Source of the DNA: Camarhynchus parvulus
Taxonomy: Eukaryota; Chordata; Aves; Passeriformes; Thraupidae
DNA: 64,000 nt
Assembly: GCF_901933205.1 (NCBI RefSeq)
Contig: NC_044597.1
Span: 3,398,126 to 3,462,125, forward strand
Direction of reading: 5' to 3'
Every line of letters begins with the position of its first letter. Positions within the stretch are counted from its first letter, which is position 1. Below are positions 22,407 through 34,400 of the stretch, in pieces. The notes below the pieces were generated by a model. The model searched no databases, was not told where the DNA came from, and saw only the letters and a list, made by a program, of their open reading frames with translations. A program made the position numbers and the translations under genes.

Positions 22407-25400
22407 TCACATGCTGTCTGCCAGCTGGTGACAGTCCAAGTCCCCCTTCAGCTCCAGGAAGCCCGGCAGCTTCACCCCCGTCTTGCGGTCCACGCACCAG
22501 CACTTGCCCCGCTGCCCGTCCAGCGCCGGGTGACACTGTGGGGATGGCTTTGGTCAAGGACACCCAGCCTGGACCCCACAGACTGCCTGGCAGCCCAACC
22601 AGGAGCTCTCTTTGGGGCTTTACCACCCCCATCCCACCTGGGGTTTTTGGAAAGGGCCTTCAGCACCCAAAGGGTGATCCCCACCAAAGCCAGGAGCCAG
22701 GCAGGCTCTGCTGTGCCTTGTCACTGTCCCCTCCATCCACGTCCCCCTCCCAGTCTCACCTTGGCTCTACAAAATGCCCCTCCCAGTCCCCTGTGGTAGG
22801 TCAGAGCCCATCCTACCTGCTTGGGGTGGAAGTTGCCGTTGCGGTCGCAGTTGGGGATGGGGATGACATAGAGGTCCTCGTGCGTGCGGGTCTGCGAGGC
22901 CGCCAGCCGCTCCAGCGCCCGGTGCAGCTCGCTCTGGCATGAGCCCTGTGCCTGGGGAAAGGGAGGGCTGAGCTGGGCGCAGGGCTGGCACATGCTCCTG
23001 GCCCTGAGCCACAGGAGCCCGACCCTGGAGCACCCTCCCTGCCCTCCCCAGCCCTCCTGGGGCTCACCATGACCCGCGTGTCCTCGCGGTGGTGAGGGCT
23101 CCCGCTGCTGCGCATCTTGTTGCCGTTGTTGACCCTCTTGGCCTGCTGCTTCTGCAGGCACTTGCGGTCGTGGATGCTGCAGGGGCTGAAGCTGTTGTTG
23201 GGGTGGTCGATCTCCTCCTTCTCTGCAGAGACACAGACCAAGGGGGCTCAGTGCCACAGAGCCCCCACAGTGTCCCAGTGTCCACAATGCCACTTGCACC
23301 CCGAGGAACAGCATGCAGTGGTTTCTGGCAGGTGCCACGTCACCATCTCTGGTCCCCACAGGTGTCACTCACAGCCCTGGGTACATCCTGCCCCTTCCAC
23401 TGCACTGAGTAGAGCTCCTTGCAGCGCTGGGGAAGACTCCTGGGAGTTTTTCCTTCTCATTAGCCACAACTAACAACTCGTTCTGCCGTGTGTCTGTTAT
23501 TGTAGGGTCACAAATGCCTGCTGTGAGTGCTGGGCAGTGTGCTGGGTCTGGCTGTGCCCTTGCCAGCCACATGTCACCAGGTGCTCACCCACAGCACTGG
23601 AGCTACAGGCCTGGAAGCTGACACGCTGACAATGAGCTCCAGGACACCTCAGTGCCTCCCAAAATCTGCCTGTAGGAGCTGCAGTGGCAGTGGAGGCACC
23701 GGGGCGGGGCTGAGCCCCCGCCAGGCCCGGGGCGGCACCGGGCGCCACGGCCGGGAGTGGAGCCGTGCTCTGCTGCGGGGAACGGCCCTCGCCAAGACAT
23801 GAAAGAAGAAATTCCTGGAATAAGAAAGTTAATCTCCCGCGGGGCCGATCCCAAAAGGCAGCACTTGGCATCCCCGCCTGCGCCAGGAGCGCAGCCAAGC
23901 TGCCGGCCCAGATGTTGGCAGCTGGACAGAGCGTCATGAGACGAGTGCTTGGCGTGGCTTTAGCTTTTGACAAAGCTGCCGGTTCCTCTGGTTTGGGGCC
24001 CGTGAAGACTCTGTGGAGGGGGGACACCCCAGGAGCCAGGGTTCCTCCTGTGCTCAGAGCTGCGTCAGGCACAGCCAAGGCAGAGTTTTGCCCCCCAGCC
24101 CACCTGGGCTGTGCAGGGAAGTGGCTGAGGTTATCGTGGGGTTGGGCTTGAACAAATCAATATTGCCGCTGGCAGCAGGGAACACCTTCCCAAACCAGGC
24201 AGGGGGTGGTCACTGTCGAGGGTCACACCCAGGGGCTCACAGGGCCAGAGCAGGGGCTGTTGGGTGACACCTGGCACTGGTCCTTCCCACAGGCAGGCAC
24301 AGGGGTCAGAGCCACAGCTTCCTGCCCACTGTACCCCCACAGCATCCCGGTCCTGATCTCCCACCAGCACCTCTTGCCTCGGTCCCTGCAGTGCAGGGCT
24401 CCTGGCCCAGCTCCTGGGGGCCCGGTTAAAGTCCAGAGCAAAGCCCCAATCAAAGCCCCCTCCCTCGTGGGTGTTATTTGCTTTTTGCTTAATCTGTCCA
24501 TTTTTTTTTTCCAGGAAATAGCTCATGCCCTTGACATTTGAAACACGAACCCAAAGCCTCCAGGACCCTGCACAGAGCGGTGCCAGCGCCAGCCCCCGGC
24601 GGCACCAACCACGGGGCTGTGGCGCAATGGGGGCGCTGGTGGCAGAGCCCCACCGGGAGCTCGGGGACTCTGGCAAGGATGCTCCTCCCCTGTATCCCTG
24701 TGGGAAGACACACGTGAAGAACTGGGCAGATCTGGCACCTGTGGGGACCACCGTGCCAAAGTTCCTGCACCTCCGTGCGCTGCTCCCACACCGTGGAAAG
24801 GCAGCACCGGGAGGCAGCGGCGCTGCCCCCGCAGGGGAAGCCCTCACCGATCGCCGGCGCGGCCAAACCCCCTTCCTTCCCCCGCCAGCCGCCTCCAGAG
24901 CATCAAATCTCCCGGCTTAAATAAAACCAGATGCCAATAACATTTTCATAAGGTCACATGAAACGCCGGTGCCTCCGGGCAGCGAGGCGGCTCCTGACAG
25001 CGCTCGGGACCCGCGGTGCCCGCCTCTCACGGCAGCTCCAGCGTCCCTCCCTCCCTGCCCTCGGGGTTACTGTCCCCCTGCTAAGTGACACACTCTCGCC
25101 TCCCTGGAAATCCGACTGGACCAGAAAACTCGGGACCCTCAGCACAAAGACTCGGGAAAAGCAACGCGGGTGGAGCCCAGAGCTGCCACGCCCCGCACTG
25201 CCCTGATGCCACCCAGTCTGCCACTTCTGCATGAGCACCACCACCCTGGAGGGATGGAGGGTAGGGGGGTCCCGATTTGGCCAAGGAAAGCCTCTCTGGT
25301 CACTTCGGTGCCAAGGGGATGGGAAGGAGGGCTGACCTCGCTGGACACATAAACCAGCCGCCTGTCCCGGGAGGAGGAGGAGGATTCCTGCCGGCCTGCG

Positions 25401-28400
25401 GACAGGGCACACAAACGAGTCATTCAGCATCGCCTTCAATTAACGGGAGCTGCAAATGAGGTTGGTCACGTGCCGAGTCTGTGATTCACAGCGCTGAGCC
25501 CGAGGGAGCGGGGAAGGGCTCCGGCTCCACCGCGCGGATCCCGTGGGAGCAGAGCCTGGGCCAGCCAGCAAAGCCCTGCGACCTCGTGTGTGTGTCCGTG
25601 GGGACAGACAAGTGTCACTGACCCCCGCAGCTCCAGCACAGCTCCCCCCTGTGCCACCAGCCCCAGCAGCAAGGACCTCATGTGCCTCAAAGGGCACAAG
25701 GGACATCCACGTGTGTGTGGCCAGCATGGCACAAGCCACAGTGAGCCCCAGCACCCTCCATGTCCCTTTCCAGAGCCCCCAGTGTCACCTGTGGGTGGTC
25801 CTGGCAGGACTGTAGCAGTGCTGGCTCTTGGCTTCCTGGGCTCTGGACTTGGCAGGCGCCAGCACTGGGAGGGCCGTGCTCTTTGTGCCAAGTGCTGGCT
25901 CTGGCAGAACGTGGGGAGCCAGGGGTGCAGACCCAGGCACCTACTGCCCCTTGGCCTGGGATGCCAGCTGGGAGCTTGGCCCGTCCCCATGCCGTGCTCT
26001 AAGCACCTCCCACCTCAGTGCCCAATGTGGGACCGAGGGAGGGGAGGTCAGCATGCAGCAGAGGGAGTGAGGAATGCAGGTGCAGGTGATTCTCCAGAGG
26101 GACCAGAACCTTGCCAGGAGCAGCACCCAGCCTGGAGAAACCCGAGTGCTGGTGAGCCCCCGCCCCAGGGGACAGATGGGACATGGCTGAGTCTATCCTG
26201 GCAGAACCCAGCCTGTCCTCCCTGCCTGTGCACTGCCCAGCCACGGCTCAGCCACCATTCCTCCCAGTGACTGCACACGGAAAGGAAACAGGATCTGTCC
26301 CAGAGACCACACGGGATGAACGCAGCTCCCATGGATCAGGTTTTCCCAGACATAATCATTTACCCAACACTAAATCACTCATCGTGTGTGCTGGGGAATA
26401 TGTCCTCACCTCCTCCTGGCTGCCACACATGGGCTCAGCCACCACCACCCGCCGGCTGTGACAGAAAAACAGGGCTGGGACCTGCTGGAGCCAGCCCCTG
26501 CACAGGGTTCTGGCTGAGGAGTGGGATCCCAAAGCCAGCCATGAGCTGGCAGGGCCAGGGTCCAGCACAAGGTGCCCAGACCCGCTCCAGTAAGGTGAGC
26601 AGCCACTGCTCCCTCACCTCCTGAGGGTCACATCCCGTGGGTGCCACAGGTCTCGGGTGAGCAGAGAGGCTCTTCCTGGCTGTGGAGCCGGGAGCCATGT
26701 CCGACTGCTCACAAAGCCCAGCCCCCTGATCCCAGCCTCTTCCCTGGAATGCGGAGCCCCCCGGCCAGAGCCCCCAGACAAAATGTTTACTGTACGAGCG
26801 GCGCGTTAACCGCTTCCCAGCCGCCGGCACCGCTCGGGGCCGCGGGCACAGCCGGGGGCACCTGCTCCGTACAGCCCTGCCCCTGAACGGGCACTTCATT
26901 CCCTTCTGCTGGTCCCCAGGAGACATCAGAGGCACCAGCCATGCCAGGGTGCCCTGGCTGTGCCAGGCAGGGCTGTCTGGGAGCCTGCAGCCCCCAGCCC
27001 CACACTCCCACCGTCCCTGGGATGTACCACTGGGGCTGCATCGATTGCTGTGGGTGTCCTGCCCACATCCTGTCCGGGACACAGGGGCTCCTGCTGCCCT
27101 CTGGCCCATCCTGCTGCCTGTTGGCTAGCACGGTGCCCGGCGGGCGACCCGGCTGCCATAGCCACCCACCCATCCCCAGCCAAGCCAAAACACCGCGGGA
27201 AGGAAGGGAAAAAATGCAAGTCTGTTTCCTAAAGGCTCTGGGAAAAAATGTTGCATTACACAGGGCACGGCCAAAACCAACAGGGCTTGGCAGCACGGCG
27301 CAGCCCCGGGCCAGGGAGCCCAGACAGCTCCTGCAGGATGTGGGATGAGGACAGACAGGCAGGACAGGGGGGCTCTGAGCGCTCCCAGCCAGCTCCTGTC
27401 CCAGCAGGGGTGGTTAGAGGGGCCTATCCACGAATGGCACTCATCACAACGGGGACACCAGAGGGGCTGCCATGGATCAGACATGCAAGGAGGGAGTGGA
27501 AGTGGGATCCAGCCCCCCGGATGGGCAGGGACAAACATTGCTCCTGTCCTTTCTACCCCTCAAGGAGCTCCAAGTGAGCCCACGTGGGGACCCAGGGTCA
27601 GGCCAGATGTAGATTGTTCTGGGCTGATACTCCCCAGCTTCAGGGGACACGGCGCTGGTCACAGCCTGCAGGATGGGAAAGGGACATCACCAATGGACCA
27701 GGTCCCCACACTCATTCCCTGAGAGCAGCTTCATTGCCATAGTGTGACCTGCACGGCTCTGGGGTGGCTTCCCACTGCTGGCTCCTCTCTCAGACCCCAA
27801 ATCCTGCCCAAGCACCAGAGGTGTGGCAGAGGGGCACCACCATCACCTGCAAGGCAGACAGAGCACACGGGCAGCAGCTCCTCCAGCCTGGCAGGGCAGA
27901 CACAGCTCCCACACAGCTCCCAGCTGGCCCTGCCTGCAGGGAAGCAGGTGCCCTGTGCCCTCTTTCCTGTTTCCCCCTGGAAAACAGGGGGGAAACAGAT
28001 CTGGTGCAGCCAGACCTGCCAGCAGCATCCCAGGGGCCACAGTGCAGCAGGAGCTTCCCTGGCAGCTGGGATGTGTCCCCAAGGGCTGCAGGTGCTCGCA
28101 GGACACTGTCCCACTGTCCCATGGTCCAGGGCCACATTGCAGCCAGAGCACAGCAGGTGAAGGTTCACCTCTCCAGCACATGTGGTGCCAGTGGCTGTGA
28201 CACTGCTGTGACACTGCCCACGGTGGGTGAGGATGGCACAAATGTGAGCCACTTGTGCCAGGTCTCCTGCAGCCTGTCTCTGCTCCCTCCCTGGAACATG
28301 CTCCCTGCATTCCCATCCTGTGCTGTCCCATTCCATCCTGCCTCTCAGTCATGGAATTGTTTGGGCTGGAAGGGACCTTAAAGACCACCCAGTTCTGCCC

Positions 28401-29193
28401 CCCTGCCGTGGGCAGGGACACTTTCAACCAGATGAGGTTGATCCAAACCTCGTCCCACCTGGCCTTGAACACTTCCAGGGATGGGGCATCCAGAAATATT
28501 CTGGGCAAGCTGTGCCAGAGCCTCACTGCCCTCACAGGGTGGAATCTTCTCCTAACATCTAATCTAAATCTTCCCTTTTTTGTTTAAAATCCTTCCCCTC
28601 ACCCTGTCACAATCTGTCCGTGTAAAAGTCACTCCTCATCATTTTTATCAGCTCCCTCTAAGTATGGGAAGGTCCCTGATGAGTCCACAGCTCTTGCCGA
28701 GTGAGCAGGGAGTGGGTTGGTGCCAACAGGGGTCATGCCACTGCCCCTGCGAGGGACAAGGACCCCCAGGCACCCACCCAGGGTACCCACCCTGGGCACC
28801 CACCCACTGCCGCCCCTCCGCCGCCTCACCTGGGGGCTGGAGGCTCTCCTGGATGGCCTCGACGTCGGCCAGGTCTGTGCAGATGCCCTGGCCGTGCATG
28901 AGGGTGCGGAGGGGCCGGGGCTCGCCGCGGGGGGGGTAGCAGCGCAGCCCCGCACCGCAGCGCGCGGTGTAGACGCCGCAGGCGGTGCCGCGGGGCAGCG
29001 CGCAGGTCGCGCAGCACCCGCAGCCCGGCTCCCGCACCAGCTCCGCGCAGCCCTGCGGAGCCTTGCACCGCGCCAGCCGCTCCTCCGAGCACGGCGGGCA
29101 CTGGATCGCCTCCTCGCCGCTGCCCGGCCGCACCGCCGCCGCCAGCAGCGCCAGCACCACCGGCAGCACCGGCAGCCGCGGCCCCGGGCGCAT
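22407..29193 (-). CDS. IGFBP4: Insulin-like growth factor-binding protein 4
   Basis: Four exons on the minus strand give 260 residues (human 258): 28830-29193, 23068-23222, 22817-22951, 22407-22535. Phases match at every junction, and the first intron is 5.6 kb. Residues 1 to about 26 form a signal peptide. The N-terminal IGF-binding domain is Cys-rich and carries the family motif GCGCCATC. Exon 2 encodes the variable linker with an Asn-Asn-Ser glycosylation sequon (residues 130-132). Exons 3-4 encode a thyroglobulin type-1 domain with PNCDRNG and CWCV motifs. The protein is secreted, binds IGF-I/II and generally inhibits IGF signalling until cleaved by PAPP-A. The Met-Lys cleavage site of human corresponds here to Met158-Arg159. 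The ATG sits in a CpG island. No polyadenylation signal was identified. Confidence 0.98.
28348..28672 (-). mobile_element. CR1 LINE 3' fragment
   Basis: The sequence begins with the antisense of the CR1 3' end (tcatggaattgtttgggctg, then ggaaggga) and runs through the familiar avian CR1 3' UTR blocks, including ttccagggatggggcatcc and the tctgtccgtgtaaaagtc area. The element is antisense to the window and therefore sense relative to IGFBP4, in whose first intron it lies. It ends about 160 bases from exon 1. It is 5'-truncated, as most CR1 copies are, and keeps no reverse-transcriptase frame. Confidence 0.9.
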
Positions 29194-30060
29194 GGCGGCC
29201 CCGCTCCGGCCCCGCTCCGCGGCGCTCGGCTGGCGGCGGGCGCGGGGCGGCGGCGGCGGCTTTATGCGGCTTTATGCGGCCCCTGGCCACACCTCCCGCC
29301 GCCGCCACCGGGGCCACCGGCGGGGCCGCCCCCGTCGCCACCGGGAACCCACCGGGCAGAGACGCTCCCTCCCCCGGCGGCGGCCACACCGGCACCGGCA
29401 CCGCCGGTGGCTTCAGCGGCGGGGCCACCGGCGGGCAGCCCCGGCGGCGGGCAGCGCGGAGAGCCGGCCCGGAGCCCCCGGCCCCGCGGCGCCCACCCGA
29501 ACCCCCCGCCTCCTCCACCCCTGCTCAGTCCCGAGAGCAACCGGGATGAACGGGGGTCACACCGTGCGGGGTGCAGCGCGGGGAACGCGGCCAAGACCCC
29601 CGGGGTGGGCTCCAGGCTCCGGGTGTGGGGGCTCCCGGCGGGAGGAAAAGCGCTGCTGATAACGGAGCATCCCGCACGGCTCGGCCCCGGTGTGTCCGGG
29701 ACGGCCCAGGGCGGCCCCGCCGGCCCCCAGAGCCCACCTGCCCCCTGTTCCGCAGCCCCCCGCGCCCCGCGCCCCGCACAGCCCGGGATAGGTTGAAGGC
29801 TGCCGGCACCTAGCGGCTACTCGGGAAAAGCGGGAGCGGGCGGAAGCCCCGGCTGCCTCCTGGGACCCCGGCCCCGCCGGTCCCCGCAGCACCGGGCGAG
29901 GACGAGAGCCCGGAGATGGCGGGGAGCAGCCCCTGTGCCCGCGGGACAGTCCCCGAGCATCACCCGGGGCTAGGGACCCCCGAGCTGCGCCCTGGGGCGT
30001 CGCAGTCAACATCGGGTTTGGGACAACTGGAGGGACCTGTCTGGATGTGGGGAGGGGGGC
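28800..30060. promoter_or_regulatory. IGFBP4: CpG island over IGFBP4 exon 1 and promoter
   Basis: Very high GC with dense CpG covers the first IGFBP4 exon and about 850 bases upstream of it. On the IGFBP4 strand a CATAAAG element occurs twice about 10 bases apart (29255-29281 region), roughly 65-90 bases before the ATG. These are possible tandem TATA-like elements, though the real start site is not visible from sequence. Long open frames on the opposite strand here are by-products of GC richness. Confidence 0.65.
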
Positions 30061-31270
30061 GCGGGCAGAGCATGGGGGTCTTGGATGTGGCAGGGGGGCC
30101 CTGGTGTGGGGGTCAGTGCAGTGCGTGGGCAAAGAGGAGCAGAGCTGCCTGTCATGCAGGCTGAGAAGCCCAAACTCATCTCATGGGTGAGTACATCCAG
30201 TGCTCAAAGTGGCATTTTGAGGCTTCAGTGACAGCACTGGTGGCATTGCCACCAGGGCTCTCAAGACAATCTTCTCTCTCCCGTGCAGGTGAGTTGGGCA
30301 TCAGCAAGTGCAGGCAAGGACAGGGGCAAACAGGGTCTGTGTCCCCCACACCCCCCAGCCCCAGCCCCCACAAGGTATCCTCACACAGCACCACTCTGAG
30401 CCCCTGCCCTGCCTGGCACTGCTGCACAGTGGCCCTGACTCGGGGCAGAGGCACCAGCCTTGACTCAGTGTCCCAGCAGAGACCAAACCCAAACAGGTGC
30501 CCAGTCCTGCTCAGGCTGTGGCACCTTATCAGGCCCTGGCAGCACTGAGTGCCCGCCAGGGAGACTGTTGTGTCTGGAGGCAGTGGGGGCACGCAGGGGA
30601 GGACAGAGTTCCCTCACCTCTGCCCAGACACTGCTCCTCCAGCTCCCTGTCCCAGCACCATCCCAGCACCATCCTGTAAAACTGACTGGGGCTGGGCTGG
30701 TGCCCCCCCCAGTTGTGCTGCCCCCAGCCCAACCACAGCTCTGAGGCCAGGCAGGGGCTCAGTGCTGGTGTTTGGTGCTGAGGTCCTTGCCTGGGACAGC
30801 CCCATGCCCCCAGTCCTTGATGGGGGGCTCTTTGGGATTCCTGAGGCTGTGGGGGCCCAAACTGGCTGCAGCTCCTCAGCCACACACCCCAGCAGGGTCT
30901 GGAGCTGCCACAGCCCTGGGCAGAGGTTGCAGGCCAGCAAAAGGCAGGAGCAGGAGGGTGCTGGGGGTCAGAAAAGGCTGTAGCCCCCACCTGAGGGTGG
31001 CTCTGATGAAACCAGTGAGACCCCAGGCCCTTTGAATGTACTTTGGGACATGATGCCTGCACAGATGCTGCAGGACTCCAATACCAGCAGCAGGACAGAC
31101 CTCAGGGAGGACCCACAGCCAATGCCCTCTGCTCTCAGCCAGCCCCCTCCTCCACTGCATTTACTCCCCATTTCCAGGCAGCTTCTCCTCCCCAGTCCTC
31201 CCTCGCATCCATTCTGGCATCTCCTCCCTTCCTGCGGCTCCCAGTGCCCCCTGTCCCCGGGCTGGCAGCA
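30061..31270. other. Intergenic spacer between divergent IGFBP4 and the collagen gene
   Basis: Between the IGFBP4 CpG island and the collagen promoter there is about 1.2 kb with no recognisable gene, mobile element or strong repeat. The open frames are short and unlike known proteins. The two flanking genes diverge from this interval, so it could hold shared regulatory elements. Confidence 0.5.
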
Positions 31271-31461
31271 CAGACGGTGTCCGGGCGGCGTGGGGGCTCA
31301 GCACCCGCCGGATGCGGGCCGTGGGTGCGGGTGCGGGGCGGGCCGGGGGCGTGGCGGGGCCGCCGATAACAGCGGGCGCCGAGCCGGGGCCGCGGGACCA
31401 GACAGCGCAGGGAGTGGGACGAGCCAAGGACCCCCCCCATCCTGGGCAGCCAGGCAGCAGA
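31271..31461 (+). promoter_or_regulatory. Probable promoter and 5' UTR of the collagen gene
   Basis: GC- and CpG-rich sequence with several GC-box-like GGGCGG or GGGGCG runs (31330-31370) and a GATAA motif, just upstream of the signal-peptide ATG. No TATA box was seen. The start site is not determined. Confidence 0.45.
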
Positions 31462-34400
31462 ATGGGGTCCAGCAGCCTCCTGAGACTCCTCTGCATCGCC
31501 TCGGTGCTGGCCAGGTGCCTGCACCCTGCCACGGCCCAGTGGTTTTCCCTGGGCTCAGAGGACACCACCCCGGATCCAGGCACCAGCCCCGCGCCCGCCA
31601 GCCTGGATGGGGAGGAAGGTAGGCATGGTGGGATGGGGACATGGCTCTCCCGGCACCCCAAATTCCTGCTCCTCAGCATGGAGGGGACATGTGGAGGGTG
31701 GTGTGTGGGGTGCCAGGGTCTAGAGCTGCTGGTGGCACTGCTGTGGCCATGGGAGTGCTGTGCCACCCTCCAGCCCTGCCACCCCCATCCCAGCGTTCCT
31801 TTGCTCCTGCAGACACAGACGCCAGCGTGGAGCCCGTGAGGAAGGTGCTGCTGAGCAAACCTCCTCTGGCAACAGCCCCAAAACGCCGCGACCAACTCTC
31901 CAGGGGGGCAGCAAAGGGGTCAGGCCGTGCCCCACCACGCACACGAGGCCAGGTGCTTTTCCCTGGGCAGCAGCGTCCCTCTGTCTCCTCCAGCCCTCCC
32001 GAAACTCCCCAGCTGCTGCCAGGCTATGTCCTTCCCCTCATCCGTGCCCTGCTTGCACCATGTCCTGCTCCAATCCCCAGCTAAGTTCTCTTTGGGCCCC
32101 CTTGGAAAGCAGTGACGACAGCTCCCAGTGTCCCCTCACTCTGGGGTTGGGCCCCCACGCCGAGCTGAGGACAGCTCCGGCTGGGGGAGGGTCCCACCTG
32201 CGCCCCAGAATCCCCCCGATTCCTGCCTTGAGTCGTCCCTGTCTGTCCCAAGCAGCACCGACCCACGGCCGCCCCGGAGATCTTGGAGGGGAGCGCAGTG
32301 GAGGAGGAGTTCCTGCAGATCCAGGTGCTGCAGGGGTCCTGGTCCCCGGAGAGGTCCCCTGGGCTGGACAGCGGGACAAGGGGCTCTGGAAAACACGGGC
32401 GGGACGGGATGGGGATGGTGGGAGCGGGGAATGGGGACGGTGGGAGCGGGGAATGGGGACGGTGGGAGTGGGGAATGGGGTGGTGCTCAGGGATCTCGCT
32501 CTCAGCCCCTCCTGTCCCCTGCACAGACCACGGCCAAGGGGCTGCCCCGGCGGCTCCCGTCGGTCCCAGACACGGACCCTGCCCTCCAGGTGAGAGGTGG
32601 GCGCGGGGCACCTGTGTCGGACCCGCCATTCGGGGCTCCGGCCCCGCTGCTCACGACCACTCTCTCCCTCTCCAGGTGCACAACACCTCCGGCTGTGTCT
32701 GCCCCGTGCGCCCCGGCCCTCCGGGCCCTCCCGGCCCAAAGGTGCGCTGGAACTCCCGCAGGGACCCAGAGGGACCCACCGTGATGGTCTTTTGTCTGAG
32801 CTAAACCCTTTTTGCTCAGGATTTGGACTCTAATTTGGGGTTTGGGGGGAGAAGTGACTCCGGTGGCCCCAGGGGGGGAGTCAGCAGGTGCCCGTGGTGG
32901 GCTCCAGCGGAGAAAAGTGCCAGAAGGTGAAGCCAGGCTCTGAATTTCCCCTGCAGGGAGAGAAAGGTGACCGAGGGTTCCCCGGAGAGAGAGGCCAGCC
33001 CGGATTCTTAGGGGAGAGGGGGAAGTCGGGCAGCCCAGGGCAGCCAGGTCTCCAGGGTCCCCGGGGCCCTCCGGGACCACCGGGGCCCCCGGGACCCCCG
33101 GGCGCCTGGGGAGCCCGGAGCTCACCCGCGCCTGCTGCACTCCCTGAGAGATCCGAGAACGAGGTGAGCACCGGAACAAGGGCGGTGGTGCCGGTGCTGG
33201 CCGCAGGCTCCGTGCCGGTGGGACTGGAGGAGGTGGCAGGACTGGGACCTGTGGCTGTGCGGGTGGGCAGCAGGACCAGGGGATGCGACACGGCAGCTCA
33301 TTGACTCTGCTCCCTCTCCTCTCTCCCTCCAACCTGACAAGCAGCTGGGAGTCTCCAGCCCTGCAGGAAACCCAGGACCCCCAGGTCCCCCCGGGCTGCC
33401 TGGCATGCCCGGACCCCCCGGCTATCCAGGCCATGATGGCCCCCAGGGGGCCCCTGGGCGGGAGGGAAAGCCAGGACCCCCAGGCCCTCCAGGAGCCGTG
33501 GGGCCACCCGGTTTTCCTGGGGCTGAAGGACTTCCAGGGTCTCCAGGCTCAGCTGGGCCAGATGGACCCCCAGGGGCACCCGGACTCCCAGGGCCACAGG
33601 GTCCCCCCGGGGTGCCTGGGCACGAAGGGCCCCCTGGTCCCCCAGGATCTGCATCACACCCTGGCAAACCAGGGCTCCGAGGGGAGCCAGGATTCCCAGG
33701 ACCAAAGGTAAGGGGGTCCCAGCCCTGTCCATGGCCCTGGGCTGGGATGGGGTACCTGGGCTCACCAGCCCCTCTCCCTGCCCTGGGGGAGCAGCCCCAT
33801 TACCAAGCCCTCAGAGCACTCCAGGGCTGCCCCAATTCTGCCACTGTGGGGCCTGGGGGAGCCCAGGGGCTCAACTGCACACTCACCACCCTGTGCCATC
33901 TGCCCTCAGGGTGAGAAGGGCGAGTATGGGCTGCCAGGCATGCCAGGGAGCCCTGGCCGGACTGGAGAGCCAGGGTCCCCGGGCATGCCCGGTCCCATGG
34001 GGCCACCAGGACCACCAGGGGACTACAGGGTGAGTAGGGGGTCCCAGGCTGTGGGTCCTGGTGAGGGGGAAGCCCAGTGTCACCCCACACATCCTCTCTT
34101 TGCAGTGTGACTCACGCCACGCTGGACACCGTGGGCTAGCCGGGCTGCCGGGCCCCAAGGTGAGCTGGGCACCATGGGCAGGGGTCCCGGCACCCTGACC
34201 AACCATCTCCACGCTGGGTGGTACCCTGGTTGTGAGGCGCAGCACTGCCTGGGGGGGTTGGGAGGCCTGGGGACCCCAGAGCTGGGCACTGACAGCATCT
34301 CTCACTTCCCTTCCAGGGAGAAAAGGGCGACCCTGGAGAGCCGGTTTGTAGTGTGGGGGGAGAGCAGCAGGCTGGGGGGTCCCATCCCCACACCCGAGCC

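Noticed and set aside
28717..29796. 359-codon plus-strand frame over IGFBP4 exon 1
   Set aside because: It is antisense to a conserved exon within a CpG island. Absence of stop codons there is expected, and the peptide is low-complexity Pro/Ala/Arg.
33298..33765. Proline/glycine-rich minus-strand frames opposite the collagen exons
   Set aside because: The reverse complement of Gly-Pro-Pro codons is itself open and collagen-like. The sense strand has the splice sites and the endostatin domain.
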